From contig CAJNDS010002268.1 in NCBI GenBank assembly GCA_905221605.1, positions 85,001 through 130,731 on the forward strand: a stretch of 45,731 nucleotides of DNA, read 5' to 3'. The DNA is from Symbiodinium natans. Its lineage: Eukaryota > Sar > Dinophyceae > Suessiales > Symbiodiniaceae. Position 1 is the first letter of the stretch, and the number at the start of each line of letters is the position of its first letter. The translations under genes and the position numbers were made by a program. The notes beneath the pieces are model-generated. The model ran no database searches and was not told the DNA's origin. It worked only from the letters and a program-made list of their open reading frames with translations. Positions 1 to 9,381 of this stretch are shown piece by piece.

Positions 1-691
1 CCGTGCTTCTAACCATCTTAGGGCACTTAGGGGGCTTATAAGTGGGTTAGCGATGGACTTTGCCGATGAGCTGGTCAGTTGAGACGACTTTTGCTGCAGC
101 TTCTTCCAAAAGACTCTTGCCCGCGATCTCCAGGGTCAATTCGAGGAGAACCTGGCGTGGTCTTGTTGTAAGGTGTCGTACCCGAGAGACAACAAGAAAC
201 AGAGAGAAACGCAAGAAGCAAAAGCAGGATTGGCATCAGAGGCGACGTGAGAATCACCCCACTGATGAGGCAGAAATTCAAAGTCGATTGAAGACATTCT
301 TTGGAGGGTCTCGAGCAACAGCTGGGCGGATTTTGTGCAAAGTAGCCTGTGGAGATCAGCACCCGATCCGTGCCAGATCCGGGGCTTTCCCAGGACCCAG
401 AGTCAGCCCTTCCCTTGTAAGACCACCCTTTTTATTCCTGGGCTACTCCTGGGTCTAGTTTCAGGTTTAGGATTTTGGGGTTTAGGGCTTGGGGTTCCGG
501 GTTTAGGTTTTGGGGTTTCGCGTCGTTTAGCCAGATTTAATTGTTTTGGGTGCCTCCGAGTGACCTGCCTGGATCCTTGAGGGGTTGAACATCATGAGAG
601 CTTGTAGCAGAGGCTTCAAGTATTGTATGAACAGTAGTACTTGTAGTAAGCTGCAATTTGATCGTTTCGGGCGTTGCTGGTAACTGCCCTT

Positions 692-766
692 ACCCTAAAC
701 CCTAAACCCTAAACCCTCAACCCTCAACCCTCAACCCTCAACCCTAAACCCTAAACCCTAAACCCC
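692..766. repeat. CCCTAAA array with CCCTCAA variants
   Basis: Perfect CCCTAAA units flank an inner run of four to five CCCTCAA units, so a variant has been amplified inside the canonical array. Confidence 0.85.
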
Positions 767-889
767 TTAAATCCTGACACTCCTTCAAACAATAGCCAAG
801 AAGTCACCTCCGGACCCGAGGTCGGTACCTGCAGATCTTCAAAGGATCCCGAGCGCGCAGTAGCCATGGGGGCCGGAAGTAATTGTTGA

Positions 890-968
890 CTGGGGTTTGG
901 GGTTTAGGGTTTAGGGTTTAGGGTTTAGGGTTTGGGGTTTAGGGTTTAGGGTTTAGGGTTTAGGGTTT
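890..968. repeat. TTTAGGG array
   Basis: About ten TTTAGGG units with two TTTGGGG variants. The orientation is opposite to the array that ends at 766. Confidence 0.9.
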
Positions 969-1066
969 ATACGTACTAAGTACCATGAACCTCCAAGTAG
1001 CTGTTCCATGTGTAGGTGAAATTGAGGGATTCCGAGGCTCAGAAGTTTAGGGTTGCTGCGAGTTTG

Positions 1067-1112
1067 AGGGTTTAGGGTTTAGGGTTTAGGGTTTAGGGTT
1101 TAGGGTTTAGGG
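1067..1112. repeat. TTTAGGG array
   Basis: Six near-perfect TTTAGGG units. Confidence 0.9.
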
Positions 1113-1248
1113 GTCAGAGTTTAGTGTAGGAGGGTGTTGGGACGCATCTGATTCGCCCTGATAAGTTATCTCCTTTACCATCTCCCCCCTCCCCGCTTGC
1201 GGTGGTTCAGGGTTTAGGGTTCATGGTCAGTCAGGAGACCCTAAACCT

Positions 1249-1434
1249 AGACCCTAGACCCTAGACCCTAGACCCTAGACCCTAGACCCTAGACCCTAGA
1301 CCCTAGACCCTAGACCCTAGACCCTAGACCCTAGACCCTAGACCCTAGACCCTAGACCCTAGACCCTAAACCCTAAACCCTAAACCCTAAACCCTAAGCC
1401 CTAAACCCTAAACCTTAAACCCTAAACCCTAAAC
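1249..1434. repeat. CCCTAGA variant array passing into CCCTAAA
   Basis: Sixteen to seventeen uniform CCCTAGA units (to about 1364) pass directly into canonical CCCTAAA units. The uniformity of the variant suggests local unit-by-unit amplification rather than random decay. The variant also contains CTAG. Confidence 0.9.
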
Positions 1435-1547
1435 CAGGAAACCTCTGGAGTGGTTTCAGAGCCTTGACTACTACATGACCATGACCCTGTCCCCGGACGG
1501 CGGCTTGATGCGGACAGTTGGGGATTTAGGGTGGGGCGACTTGAGGG

Positions 1548-1600
1548 TTCAGGGTTTAGGGTTTAGAGTTTAGGGTTTAGGGTTTAGGGTTTAGGGTTAA
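1548..1600. repeat. TTTAGGG array meeting inverted CCCTAAA units
   Basis: TTTAGGG units run into a head-to-head junction with CCCTAAA at about 1600, a small inverted pair. Confidence 0.8.
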
Positions 1601-1860
1601 ACCCTAAACCCTAACCCGAAACCCTAAACCTTCCTGAATCGAAAGGCCCCAAGGCCTCATCACCAGAACAAACTCTTCCTGAGCCCTTGCCTTTGAGTGT
1701 TCGAGGGTCTTGGCCGGCAGGGCAGGGTCCTTGGGTGCACCAGGGCGTCGCATGTTACAGCATGCTGTTACAGCCCTGAGCCCCGAACTCTGCAGGATCA
1801 GCCCCCCCCAAACCCGAAACCGGAGACCCCAGACCCCAGACCCATCAGCCCTCATCTAGA

Positions 1861-1911
1861 ATTTGGGGTTTAGGGTTTAGGGTTTAGGGTTTAGGGTTTA
1901 GGGTTTAGGGT
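1861..1911. repeat. TTTAGGG array
   Basis: Seven TTTAGGG units ending at TGCGG. Confidence 0.9.
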
Positions 1912-2020
1912 GCGGTGGGTTCCCTCCTTCGTTTCGCCCCTGTCCAGCTTGTCATGCCTAGGGTTCCGGGGCCCTAACCCCTAAGGGGTTTCGGGATTCT
2001 GGAGATTCATCTAAGCCCTA

Positions 2021-2320
2021 ACCCCAAAACCCCAAAACCCCAAAACCCCAAAACCCCAAAACCCCAAAACCCCAAAACCCCAAAACCCCAAAACCCCAAA
2101 ACCCCAAAAAAACCCCAAAACCCCAAAACCCCAAAACCCCAAACCAAACCCAAAACCCCAAGACCCCAAACCCCAAAACCCCAAAACCCCAAAACCCCAA
2201 AACCCCAAAACCCCAAAACCCCAAAACCCCAAAACCCCAAAATCCCAAAACCCCAAAACCCCAAAACCCCAAAACCCCAAAACCCCAAAACCCCCAAAAC
2301 CCCCAAAACCCCAAAACCCC
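2021..2320. repeat. CCCCAAAA (TTTTGGGG) 8-bp array
   Basis: About 36 units of the octamer CCCCAAAA with a few length slips. TTTTGGGG is the telomere repeat of hypotrich ciliates and is not the 7-mer of the surrounding arrays. The long antisense frames here (GFWGFGVL-type peptides) are translation of the repeat, not genes. Confidence 0.92.
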
Positions 2321-2483
2321 CAAACCCTAAACCCTAAACCCTAAACCCTCACCCCCAAACAGCCCCTGGCCAGAAACGCTCTTCTTCACAACGGGAACGC
2401 TTGGAGGGATCTCTGTGACTCGGCCGGTAGAGCGGGTTCTGGGTTGGAGCTTGGACGGTTTAGGGTTCTCAGCCCTGGACCCT

Positions 2484-2541
2484 AAAGGGTTGAGGGTATA
2501 GGGTTTAGGGTTTAGGGTTTAGGGTTAGGGTTTAGGGTTTA
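2484..2541. repeat. TTTAGGG array
   Basis: Short TTTAGGG run with one GGGTTAGGG slip. Confidence 0.85.
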
Positions 2542-2642
2542 TGTTGAAATTGTTGAGGGTTCAGGCCCGGGGCAAAATTTCGCGCACTACTTGGAGGTGG
2601 CAGAGTCTGGGGTTCCGGGCTTAAGATCCAGGTTAAGGACTC

Positions 2643-2823
2643 GAAACCCTAAACCTAAACCCTAAACCCCTAAACCCTAAACCCTAAACCCTAAAGCCTA
2701 AACCCTAAACGCTAAACCCTAAACCCTAAACCCTAAACCCTAAACCCTAAACCCTAAACCCTAAACCCTAAACCCTAAACCCTAAACCCTAAACCCTGAA
2801 CCCTGAACCCTAAACCCTAAACC
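2643..2823. repeat. Long CCCTAAA array
   Basis: About 25 CCCTAAA units with scattered single-base variants. It is the longest canonical run of the left block. Confidence 0.9.
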
Positions 2824-3009
2824 GAAGAAGCCTTGTAACTAGGCCCTTCTCAAGCCACAGTGCCCCAAAACCAACCTGCTGGAAACCTGAAATGCTGGAC
2901 CCTGCTATATCGTAAGGTTCGAACCACGGGCCCTTAGTGTGGTATGGGCCCTCAAACTGTAAAGTGTATGTATATCATGGTGGCCCTTTTCGACCCTGTA
3001 AGCCTCTAA

Positions 3010-3206
3010 ATGGAGATCCTGAACCTTAAGCCCTAAACCCAAACCCCAAACCCTAAACCTAAACCCCAACACCCCAAAACCCTCAAGCCCTAAACCCCAA
3101 CACCCCAAAACCCTAAACCCCAAAACCCTAAACCCCAAAACCCTAAACCCCAAAACCCCAAAACCCCCAAAACCCCAAAACCCCAAACCCCAAAACCCCC
3201 CAAAGC
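3010..3206. repeat. Mixed CCCTAAA / CCCCAAAA array
   Basis: The 7-mer and 8-mer alternate within single tracts, as if the two families exchanged by slippage or conversion. Confidence 0.85.
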
Positions 3207-3361
3207 CCCAACCCCCTTTCCCCCCCCCAAGGCGCGCTTCGTGGAGTCCGTACCCATGGCCGTGCGACGCATGAAGCTTGGTAGCCCAGTCCAGTGGTAC
3301 CCTTTACCTTTTTTTTTTGCTTCTGGTTCCCCTTATCAAGTAACCAACCAAAAAAAGGGCG

Positions 3362-3560
3362 CCCTAACAACAACAATAAGAATAATAATAGAAATAATAA
3401 TAATAGTAATAGTAATAATAGTAATAATTATAATAGTAATAATTATAATAGTCATAATAATGATAAAAATAGTATTCATAATAATAATCATAGTAAGCAT
3501 AACAATAATACTGGTAATAATAATGGTAATAGTAAGAGTAATGATAGTAGTATTAATCAA
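3362..3560. repeat. AAT-type trinucleotide low-complexity tract
   Basis: An imperfect run of AAT, ATA and AGT triplets. It is AT-rich and stands out against the GC-rich surroundings. The Asn-rich or Ile-rich frames over it are repeat products. Confidence 0.9.
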
Positions 3561-4379
3561 AATAAGAACGGTATGGTTCCTGGGCAACTAAGGAAGGCCT
3601 CGGCCCTGTGCCAGACGAATTCCTGCAACGCCGCCTCCGCTCCTTTGGTCTCAAGGTTTTGGAGGTTGAAGGTTTGGGTTTAGGGTTTAGGGTGTAGGGT
3701 TTAGGGTTCGGGTTTAAAGGGTCTAGGGTTTAGGGTTTGGGGTTTAGGGTTTAGGGGCTTGGGTTGTTCAGGGATGTGTTCAGGTACAGTTGAAGTGGGG
3801 TGGTTTGAGGTGTGGGGTAGTTGAAATGTGGGGCTAATGGCTTCAATGAGTTCGGGGCTGATGTATGGTCCTTTTTTGGGCCGCGGCTCCGCATTACAAC
3901 GGAACCCCCCCCCCCCCGCCCCTGCCCCGAATGGCCATAAACTCCTAAACCTTCAACCCCAAACCCTAAACGTTAAGCCCCAAATCCTGAGAACCTCAAC
4001 TGGCCACTTCCCCAAAAAAAGGGGTACCCCTAATGTTTGTGTGTACGCAGAAGCTCGTGGGCTGCGTGAAAACAAGACCTGGGACGACTCCAGTTGGAGG
4101 CCTCGCGCCGCAGGAACGAAGCTCAATCTATGCAGGCGCAGGTCTGCTAGGCCAATGACATGCCCCGGTCTCCTCCAGTTTGAATCGGAGTCGGCTGCGC
4201 TGGACCTCGCGCGGCATGTTCACGCCTCGCAGGACGAGATCCGCAACAAAACTGGCTGGCTTGTGAGGCACGTGCTCCGAAGCTTTCGTGGGTTGCCGGA
4301 CAACCGGTTTGCTTTGAAGAAAGCGAGACCGGAACCAGCCTCTCAAAAGCGCACCCTGTGTTTCTAAGGGTGGTTACAT

Positions 4380-4700
4380 GGTTTAGGGTTTAGGGTTTAG
4401 GGTTTAATATGGTCTCTTCTTTTGGAGGGTTCTTATGTATGGGGCCCTTTGGGTTTGTATAGGGTATGTAAGGGGTGTATAAGGGTTCCCGTTTAAGGGC
4501 CCAAGCTCGGAGCCAGCAAGGACCCTGAAATCGTTCAGATGTGGACATTGCCCGAACTCGCTGGGGTTCTAGTATACCACAGCACTGTCAGGGTTTAGGG
4601 TTTAGGGTTTAGGGTTTAGGGTTTAGGGTTTAGGGTTTCGTTCCTTAAGATAGTAGGGCTCTAAACCCTAAACCCTAAACCCTTAGCCCCAAACCCTAAA
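4380..4700. repeat. TTTAGGG and CCCTAAA arrays in opposite orientation
   Basis: TTTAGGG units at 4380-4406 and 4590-4639 face CCCTAAA units from 4658. The 180 bp between the first two is unique sequence without a recognisable gene. Confidence 0.8.
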
Positions 4701-5040
4701 CCCTACACCCTGGGCCCTAAGCCCCAAACCTAAACTCTAGCTCTAATCTCAACCCTAAACCCCAAACCCCCGCATGTTCCGTTATTTGGTCGCAGAGGTT
4801 CATATTTAGGCATTTTTTTTGCGTGTTCGCAAGCAACATGGCTGGAGCTCTTTCGGCCTAAACCCTGAACCCAAACCCAAAACCCTGAACCCTAAACCCT
4901 AACCCTGAACCCTCAACCCTAAACCCCAAACCCAAAACCCTTTACGCCCGACACGTTCCAGCAACCCGCCTGTCCCAAGCTCTAAATGCCACGGGGTTGC
5001 GACCACAACCACAAGCCCCCCCCCCCCAAGGCCTTAAGTA

Positions 5041-5195
5041 ACCCTAAACTCTACGTAACCCTAAACCCGAAACCCTAAACCCCAAACCCTAAACCCTAAA
5101 CCCTAAACCCTAAACCCTAAACCCTAAACCCTAAACCCTAAACCCTAAACCCTAAACCCTAAACCCTAAACCCTAAACCCTAAACCCTAACCCTA
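5041..5195. repeat. CCCTAAA array
   Basis: About 17 consecutive CCCTAAA units from 5080, preceded by degenerate ones. Confidence 0.9.
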
Positions 5196-5340
5196 AACAT
5201 AACACAACCTAAACCCCTGGACCCTGAAGCCCCCAAAGCCCGAGGCCCTCCCACTCCAAGCCCTGGAGCCTCCCAAGTGGGCCTGAAAGGTCACGCTGAC
5301 CAGTAGCGAGCCCGTGGACTTTCCTGCATGGTTGGAGGCT

Positions 5341-5560
5341 GGGTTTTGGGTTTAGGGTTTGGGGTTTAGGGTTTAGGGCTTAGGGCTTAGGGCTTAGGGC
5401 ATAGGGCTTTGGGCTTTGGGCTTAGGGCTTAGGGCTTAGGGCATAGGGCTTGGGGCGTGGGGCTTAGGGCTTAGGGCATAGGGCTTAGGGCTTGGGGCTT
5501 GGGGCTTAGGGCTTAGGGCTTAGGGCTTAGTAACTTAGGGCTTAGGGTTTAGGGTTCTGA
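5341..5560. repeat. GGGCTTA variant array
   Basis: TTTAGGG units turn into a long run of the variant 7-mer GGGCTTA, with GGGCATA and GGGCTTG sub-variants in a semi-regular order that suggests higher-order duplication. Confidence 0.85.
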
Positions 5561-6021
5561 TTTCAGGGTGCAGGGTTCAGGGTTTAGGGCTTACAAGGCT
5601 TATAAGGCTTATAGGGCTTCTATGTCGTTTAGTGCTTAGGGTTTAGGGTTTATGATGTCTTTCTTACATTTCGGAAACGCTTCGGGTTTGGGGTTTGTGG
5701 TTTAGGGTTTAGGGTTTGTGGTTTAGGGTTTTAGGGTTCCGGGTTTTAGGGCTTGAGGATGGGGCTGCAGGGTTCAGGGCATGGGGTTGTTTAGGCGTCA
5801 GCCCAGACAAGTCCTCTGACCTCACGAGGGCTGTGATTTGGATGCCTCAGATGCGGGATTGTCCAAGCCATAAACCCTAAACCCTAAACGCTAAACCCTA
5901 AACCTTATACCTTAAACCTTAAACCCCTAAGCCCTCAATCCGCAAGCACTGAACGCAAAACCCTGGACGCCTCGAGCGGAGGTCACGCCGCTGCGATATC
6001 TCCACCTTCATGGCGGACAGG

Positions 6022-6092
6022 TAGTTTAGGGTTTAGGGTTTAGGGTTTTAGGGTTTTAGGGTTTAGGGTTCAGGGTTTAGGGTTTAGGGTTG
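6022..6092. repeat. Last TTTAGGG array of the left block
   Basis: TTTAGGG units with TTTTAGGG slips. 6100-6440 is unique sequence in which I see no gene. Confidence 0.85.
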
Positions 6093-6444
6093 CTATAGGG
6101 GTCGGAATAATTGCTAATAGTATTCCCTCAGGGTCCTGTTGCAGATACACCATAAGAACCCTATTCTAACTATTTGGGCCCCTAGATTAGGGGGTTTAGG
6201 GGTTTGGGACTGAGCCCTTTTTTTGCTGTTTCAAGGTTCTTCGGTTTGTGGCCTAAAGTCTATGGTTTGTGTGATTCACAGGTTCAGGAAATGATATCGG
6301 TTTTTGGGTAACTAAAGCTAACAAACAAAACAGAGCTGTCGTAGTCAAGACTGAGCATGGGTCGGGTCCCTTATAATCCCCCTTAAACCAAAAAAGGCAC
6401 CCTTTTTCTTCCTAGGTTACTCCTGGGTCTAGCTGCTATTTGCT

Positions 6445-6482
6445 CACCCCCCCCCCCCCCCCCCCAAAAAAAAAAAAAAAAA
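6445..6482. repeat. Poly-C followed by poly-A tract
   Basis: About 19 C then about 18 A in a row. 6483-6890 after it has short frames only and no recognisable gene. Confidence 0.9.
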
Positions 6483-6893
6483 GGCACATCAACAAAAACA
6501 GAGATAGTAATCTCCATATTGCCCTCATAAAGAATTTCTTGTTATTCATTCGCATTCTTATCCCTGGGTTGTGCTTTCGGAAGTTTTTTAATTTTGTGGG
6601 TTTTGCAGGGAGGGGGGGGGGGCAGGGCGCGCTGATAAATCAGGGTTATCTTGCTCGCTTTAGCTCGCAGCATTTTGAGAGTGAGAGTGAGCCCTGCCTG
6701 TCTGAAGCCTTATTAATAAGACGAACCATAAATTCAGCCCTACCACTGAACCATTCTATGTCCCAGTGTGAGCAACCAAATCGTCATGCACATCGAGATG
6801 CTCTTCTTCATGGCCACGCTCGGTGCCCCAGAGTGACTGTCTAAGCAGCAGTGCGGCATGAACCATTCGCCGCCTGCCAGTGTCAGTGTCAGT

Positions 6894-7117
6894 GTGTAGA
6901 TCGGCAAGAGACATTCGCCGAGCTAGAGTCTAAGATGGTCAGTGTCAGTGTGTAGATCGGCAAGAGACATTCGCCGAGCTAGAGTCTAAGATGGTCGGTG
7001 TCAGTGTGTAGATCGGCAAGAGACATTCGCCGAGCTAGAGTCTAAGATGGTCGGTGTCGAAGTGTAGATCGGCAAGAGACATCCGCCGAACTAGAGTCGA
7101 GAGTGAGTATCTGAAGT
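6894..7117. repeat. 56-bp tandem repeat, four copies
   Basis: The word GTGTAGATCGGC recurs at 6894, 6950, 7006 and 7062, an exact 56-bp period. Each unit contains TCGGC and GCCGA arms around an 11-nt loop (AAGAGACATTC), so each can fold into a hairpin. A degenerate fifth unit lies near 7165. Two further copies lie at 14.1 kb in the same orientation, so the repeat is dispersed. Confidence 0.9.
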
Positions 7118-7762
7118 AGCGCGGCATGAACCATTCGCCGCTGCGACTACAGTCAGAGTCATTCTGTGTAAGTCGGCAATAGTCATTCGCCAATCTAGGG
7201 TCTAGAGCCAGTCTCGATTGACAGTAGTGTGAGAGGGTTGCTGAAAGTTTCGGATTTGAGGACTGATTGTTCTTGGGATGGTTGAGGAGGTGCATGCCGC
7301 TGCATGGTCAAGTGTGAATGTGAAGTAGGCTGGTGGTCTTTGGGGTTGCTCCCGTGCCCAGGCCTGACATGGAGCTGCTTCATTGCCCAGCGTCAGCGTG
7401 AATGGCAACCTGCCAGCATTGAGCTTTGCAGTTGTGAGCGTCACATTGCCTCGTTTTGCACATGCACATGTTTCTGATGTAACGACACGCTGAATCTGAA
7501 GCTAATTTTGCTCCAGTGGCCTTTTGATTGATAGACGAGTGTGAGTCCTGTAGCTCGCCCAGCAACCATGGAGCGTGCAACGCCCAAATATGGTGGCCCG
7601 GCAGACTTGGTCAAGGGCAAAGGCAAACAGAGTCATCAGAGGAGCTCTAATGCAACTTTTAAGTAATAATAATCATGGCTACTACTTGTTTTGGGCTTGG
7701 CTAGTAGTCAGGCTCAAAAGTGGGGAGGTAGGGTGCAATCAGCCAGGAGCACCACCTCGGCC

Positions 7763-8607
7763 ATGCGAGGGTCAATGCACGCCAGCTCGCAGAAGATGAT
7801 TGACCGCCTTGAGGGTGAGATCGCGCGCTTGGAGGATCCTGTTCAGTGCCAAGTTAGTTATTAGACTTTCATGTGTCTCCTCCCGGCAGGAGCGTCACCT
7901 GAAGGAGAAGGCCGCATGGGAGCTGCAGGGTCACCAGTGGAAAACCGAGAAGGCCGAGATGGAGTTAAAGCGCGAGAGTGACCTCAAGGACGGATTCGGT
8001 GGCAAGGTCTGTTTTTGTGATGCGTTTGAAAGTACGACCTCTGACTCTGAGAGGCCTTAGGGTTCGAACACAGCACTAGGTCCTCAATTTCAAACTAGCT
8101 AGTTTAACCCAGGAGCTGAAGAATCAGCACGCCAAGAGCGTTGCCCTTCGAGAGTGTGAGTACGTGAAGGGCAAGAAGGACATCGAGGAGCACCACACCA
8201 GGGTGAAGGAGCATCTGGAGAAAGTCATTGACGACAAGGACAAGCAGATCAAGAGCCTGAAGAGTGAACTGGGTGAGCCTCAACTTGAAGTTAACTTAGA
8301 GCTGGTTGACACTGACACAAATTGTTTCTTTAGATACATCAATTCCCTGAAGCTCTTCCAGTATGCACCCCCAGTATCCCCTGAGGCAGCCATCAACAAG
8401 ATTGAGAAGTTCAAGAGTGATCAGGAAACCGAGTACAGGCTGAGAGAGAAGCTTCGAAAGATAGCCCAAATGAGTGCGGAACGACTCGAGGAGCTAGAAG
8501 GTGTTAAGAGTCGGGCTTCGAAGCCGGCAGACTTAGAGGCTAAGCGTCAAAAGACTAAGCCGCCAGAGCCTGTTTCACGTCCAGAGTCAGAGTCAAAGTC
8601 TAAGTGA
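7763..8607 (+). CDS. Coiled-coil protein, spliced gene
   Basis: Three exons can be joined in phase: 7763-7852 (first Met at 7763), 7890-8006 and 8113-8607. The second and third both begin after CAG|G, and the donors are GT. The peptide is almost wholly charged helix with Leu/Ile heptads (for example MIDRLEGEIARLE, then KSLKSELGE), giving a predicted coiled coil through most of its length. It ends with a Pro/Ser/Lys tail (PEPVSRPESESKSK). No catalytic motif is visible, so a structural or cytoskeletal role is the most that can be inferred. A further short intron near 8273-8333 (GT...TAG) is possible, but splicing it would break the frame, so I keep the open reading. The first intron would be only 37 bp, which is unusually short, so the first exon is the least certain part. 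Confidence 0.6.
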
Positions 8608-8958
8608 ATGTGAATATTATACAGTAGACTTCCCCGGAGTACGAAAATATCTGTAGCGTCATCATTGATGCAGCTTTGCTCAAGACTGGACAATCATGTT
8701 GTACAGTGTCGGAGCCGGCTTGAGAGTGGAGCATTTTGAAAAAATAAGCGTTTCAGGACGTTGATGAGTCTGTGCACTGTAGACTGAAGTTTTACTGTTC
8801 AATGACATGTCCTGTTTCTTGAGAGTGACCTTTTCTCAGCCCAGGTATGGCTCGGCCTGGCTGGTGCCAGGAGCATCGTGTTGCGAACCAGGAGAGTCAG
8901 TTTGAAGTGCCACATACTAAGAGTGAGTCTTTGCGTGCATTGAGTAACACAGCAGCCA

Positions 8959-9045
8959 CCAGGTCGCACCCAGGTCGCACCCAGGTCGCACCCAGGTCGC
9001 ACCCAGGTCGCACCCAGGTCGCACCCAGGTCGCACCCAGGTCGCA
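8959..9045. repeat. 11-bp tandem repeat CCAGGTCGCAC, eight copies
   Basis: Eight near-perfect copies of the 11-mer. Both strands stay open through it, so the frames there are repeat artefacts. Around it, 8608-9380 shows no convincing exon. Confidence 0.9.
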
Positions 9046-9270
9046 TTCCTGTTAATGTGACAACTAAACAGCAGCCTTTGCCAGGACTTGGGCAGCTATC
9101 GACAGTGTCACAGTCGTCGGAATCAGGAGGTGCCGCCCCCCTCATGCATTGTGTGTTGCCAGCACCTTCAAGCAGCGTTTGTGAGTTGAATTGCTGTTGC
9201 GCCGGCTCTCTATCTCGGCATGCTGACTCGATTGCCGCAGATCTGGTCCATGTCCAAGAAGCAGTGTGTG

Positions 9271-9292
9271 TGTGTGTGTGGGTGTGTGTGTG
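9271..9292. repeat. GT microsatellite
   Basis: A short (GT)n run with one GGGT interruption. Confidence 0.8.
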
Positions 9293-9381
9293 AATGTCAC
9301 ACATTCACTTGCGCACGAATTGCTCAGTCATCACTAGATAAACGAATTTAACAGCAATGTTTGACAAATTGAATAGGACTA

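Larger units (their letters stand above)
1..6110. repeat. Left block of interstitial telomere-like repeats
   Basis: About twenty short arrays of degenerate 7-8 bp telomere-like words are separated by 50-250 bp of unique or semi-unique DNA. Both orientations occur (CCCTAAA on + and TTTAGGG on +), often next to each other. Dinoflagellates and plants share the TTTAGGG repeat. The mixed orientation and the spacers show this is interstitial or subtelomeric DNA, not a chromosome end. Open frames inside it are short or repeat-encoded. I see no convincing gene, and positions 1-690 hold nothing I recognise. Confidence 0.85.

Noticed and set aside
2007-2323. Three overlapping minus-strand frames of about 90-100 codons.
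   Set aside because: Pure translation of the CCCCAAAA octamer.
3828-4367. A 179-codon frame ending in a protein-like stretch (ALDLARHVHASQDEIRNK).
   Set aside because: The first half is telomere-like and poly-C sequence. The last 80 codons look coding-like, but there is no second exon or other support. At best a relic exon.
1-6110. A true chromosome end.
   Set aside because: Both orientations are present, there are long unique spacers, and no uniform terminal array occurs at the window edge.
6894-7117. CRISPR-like regular repeats.
   Set aside because: The 56-bp units are head-to-tail without variable spacers, and the context is eukaryotic.
8847-9304. Frames of 135-148 codons on both strands.
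   Set aside because: They are held open by the 11-bp CCAGGTCGCAC repeat and the GT run.
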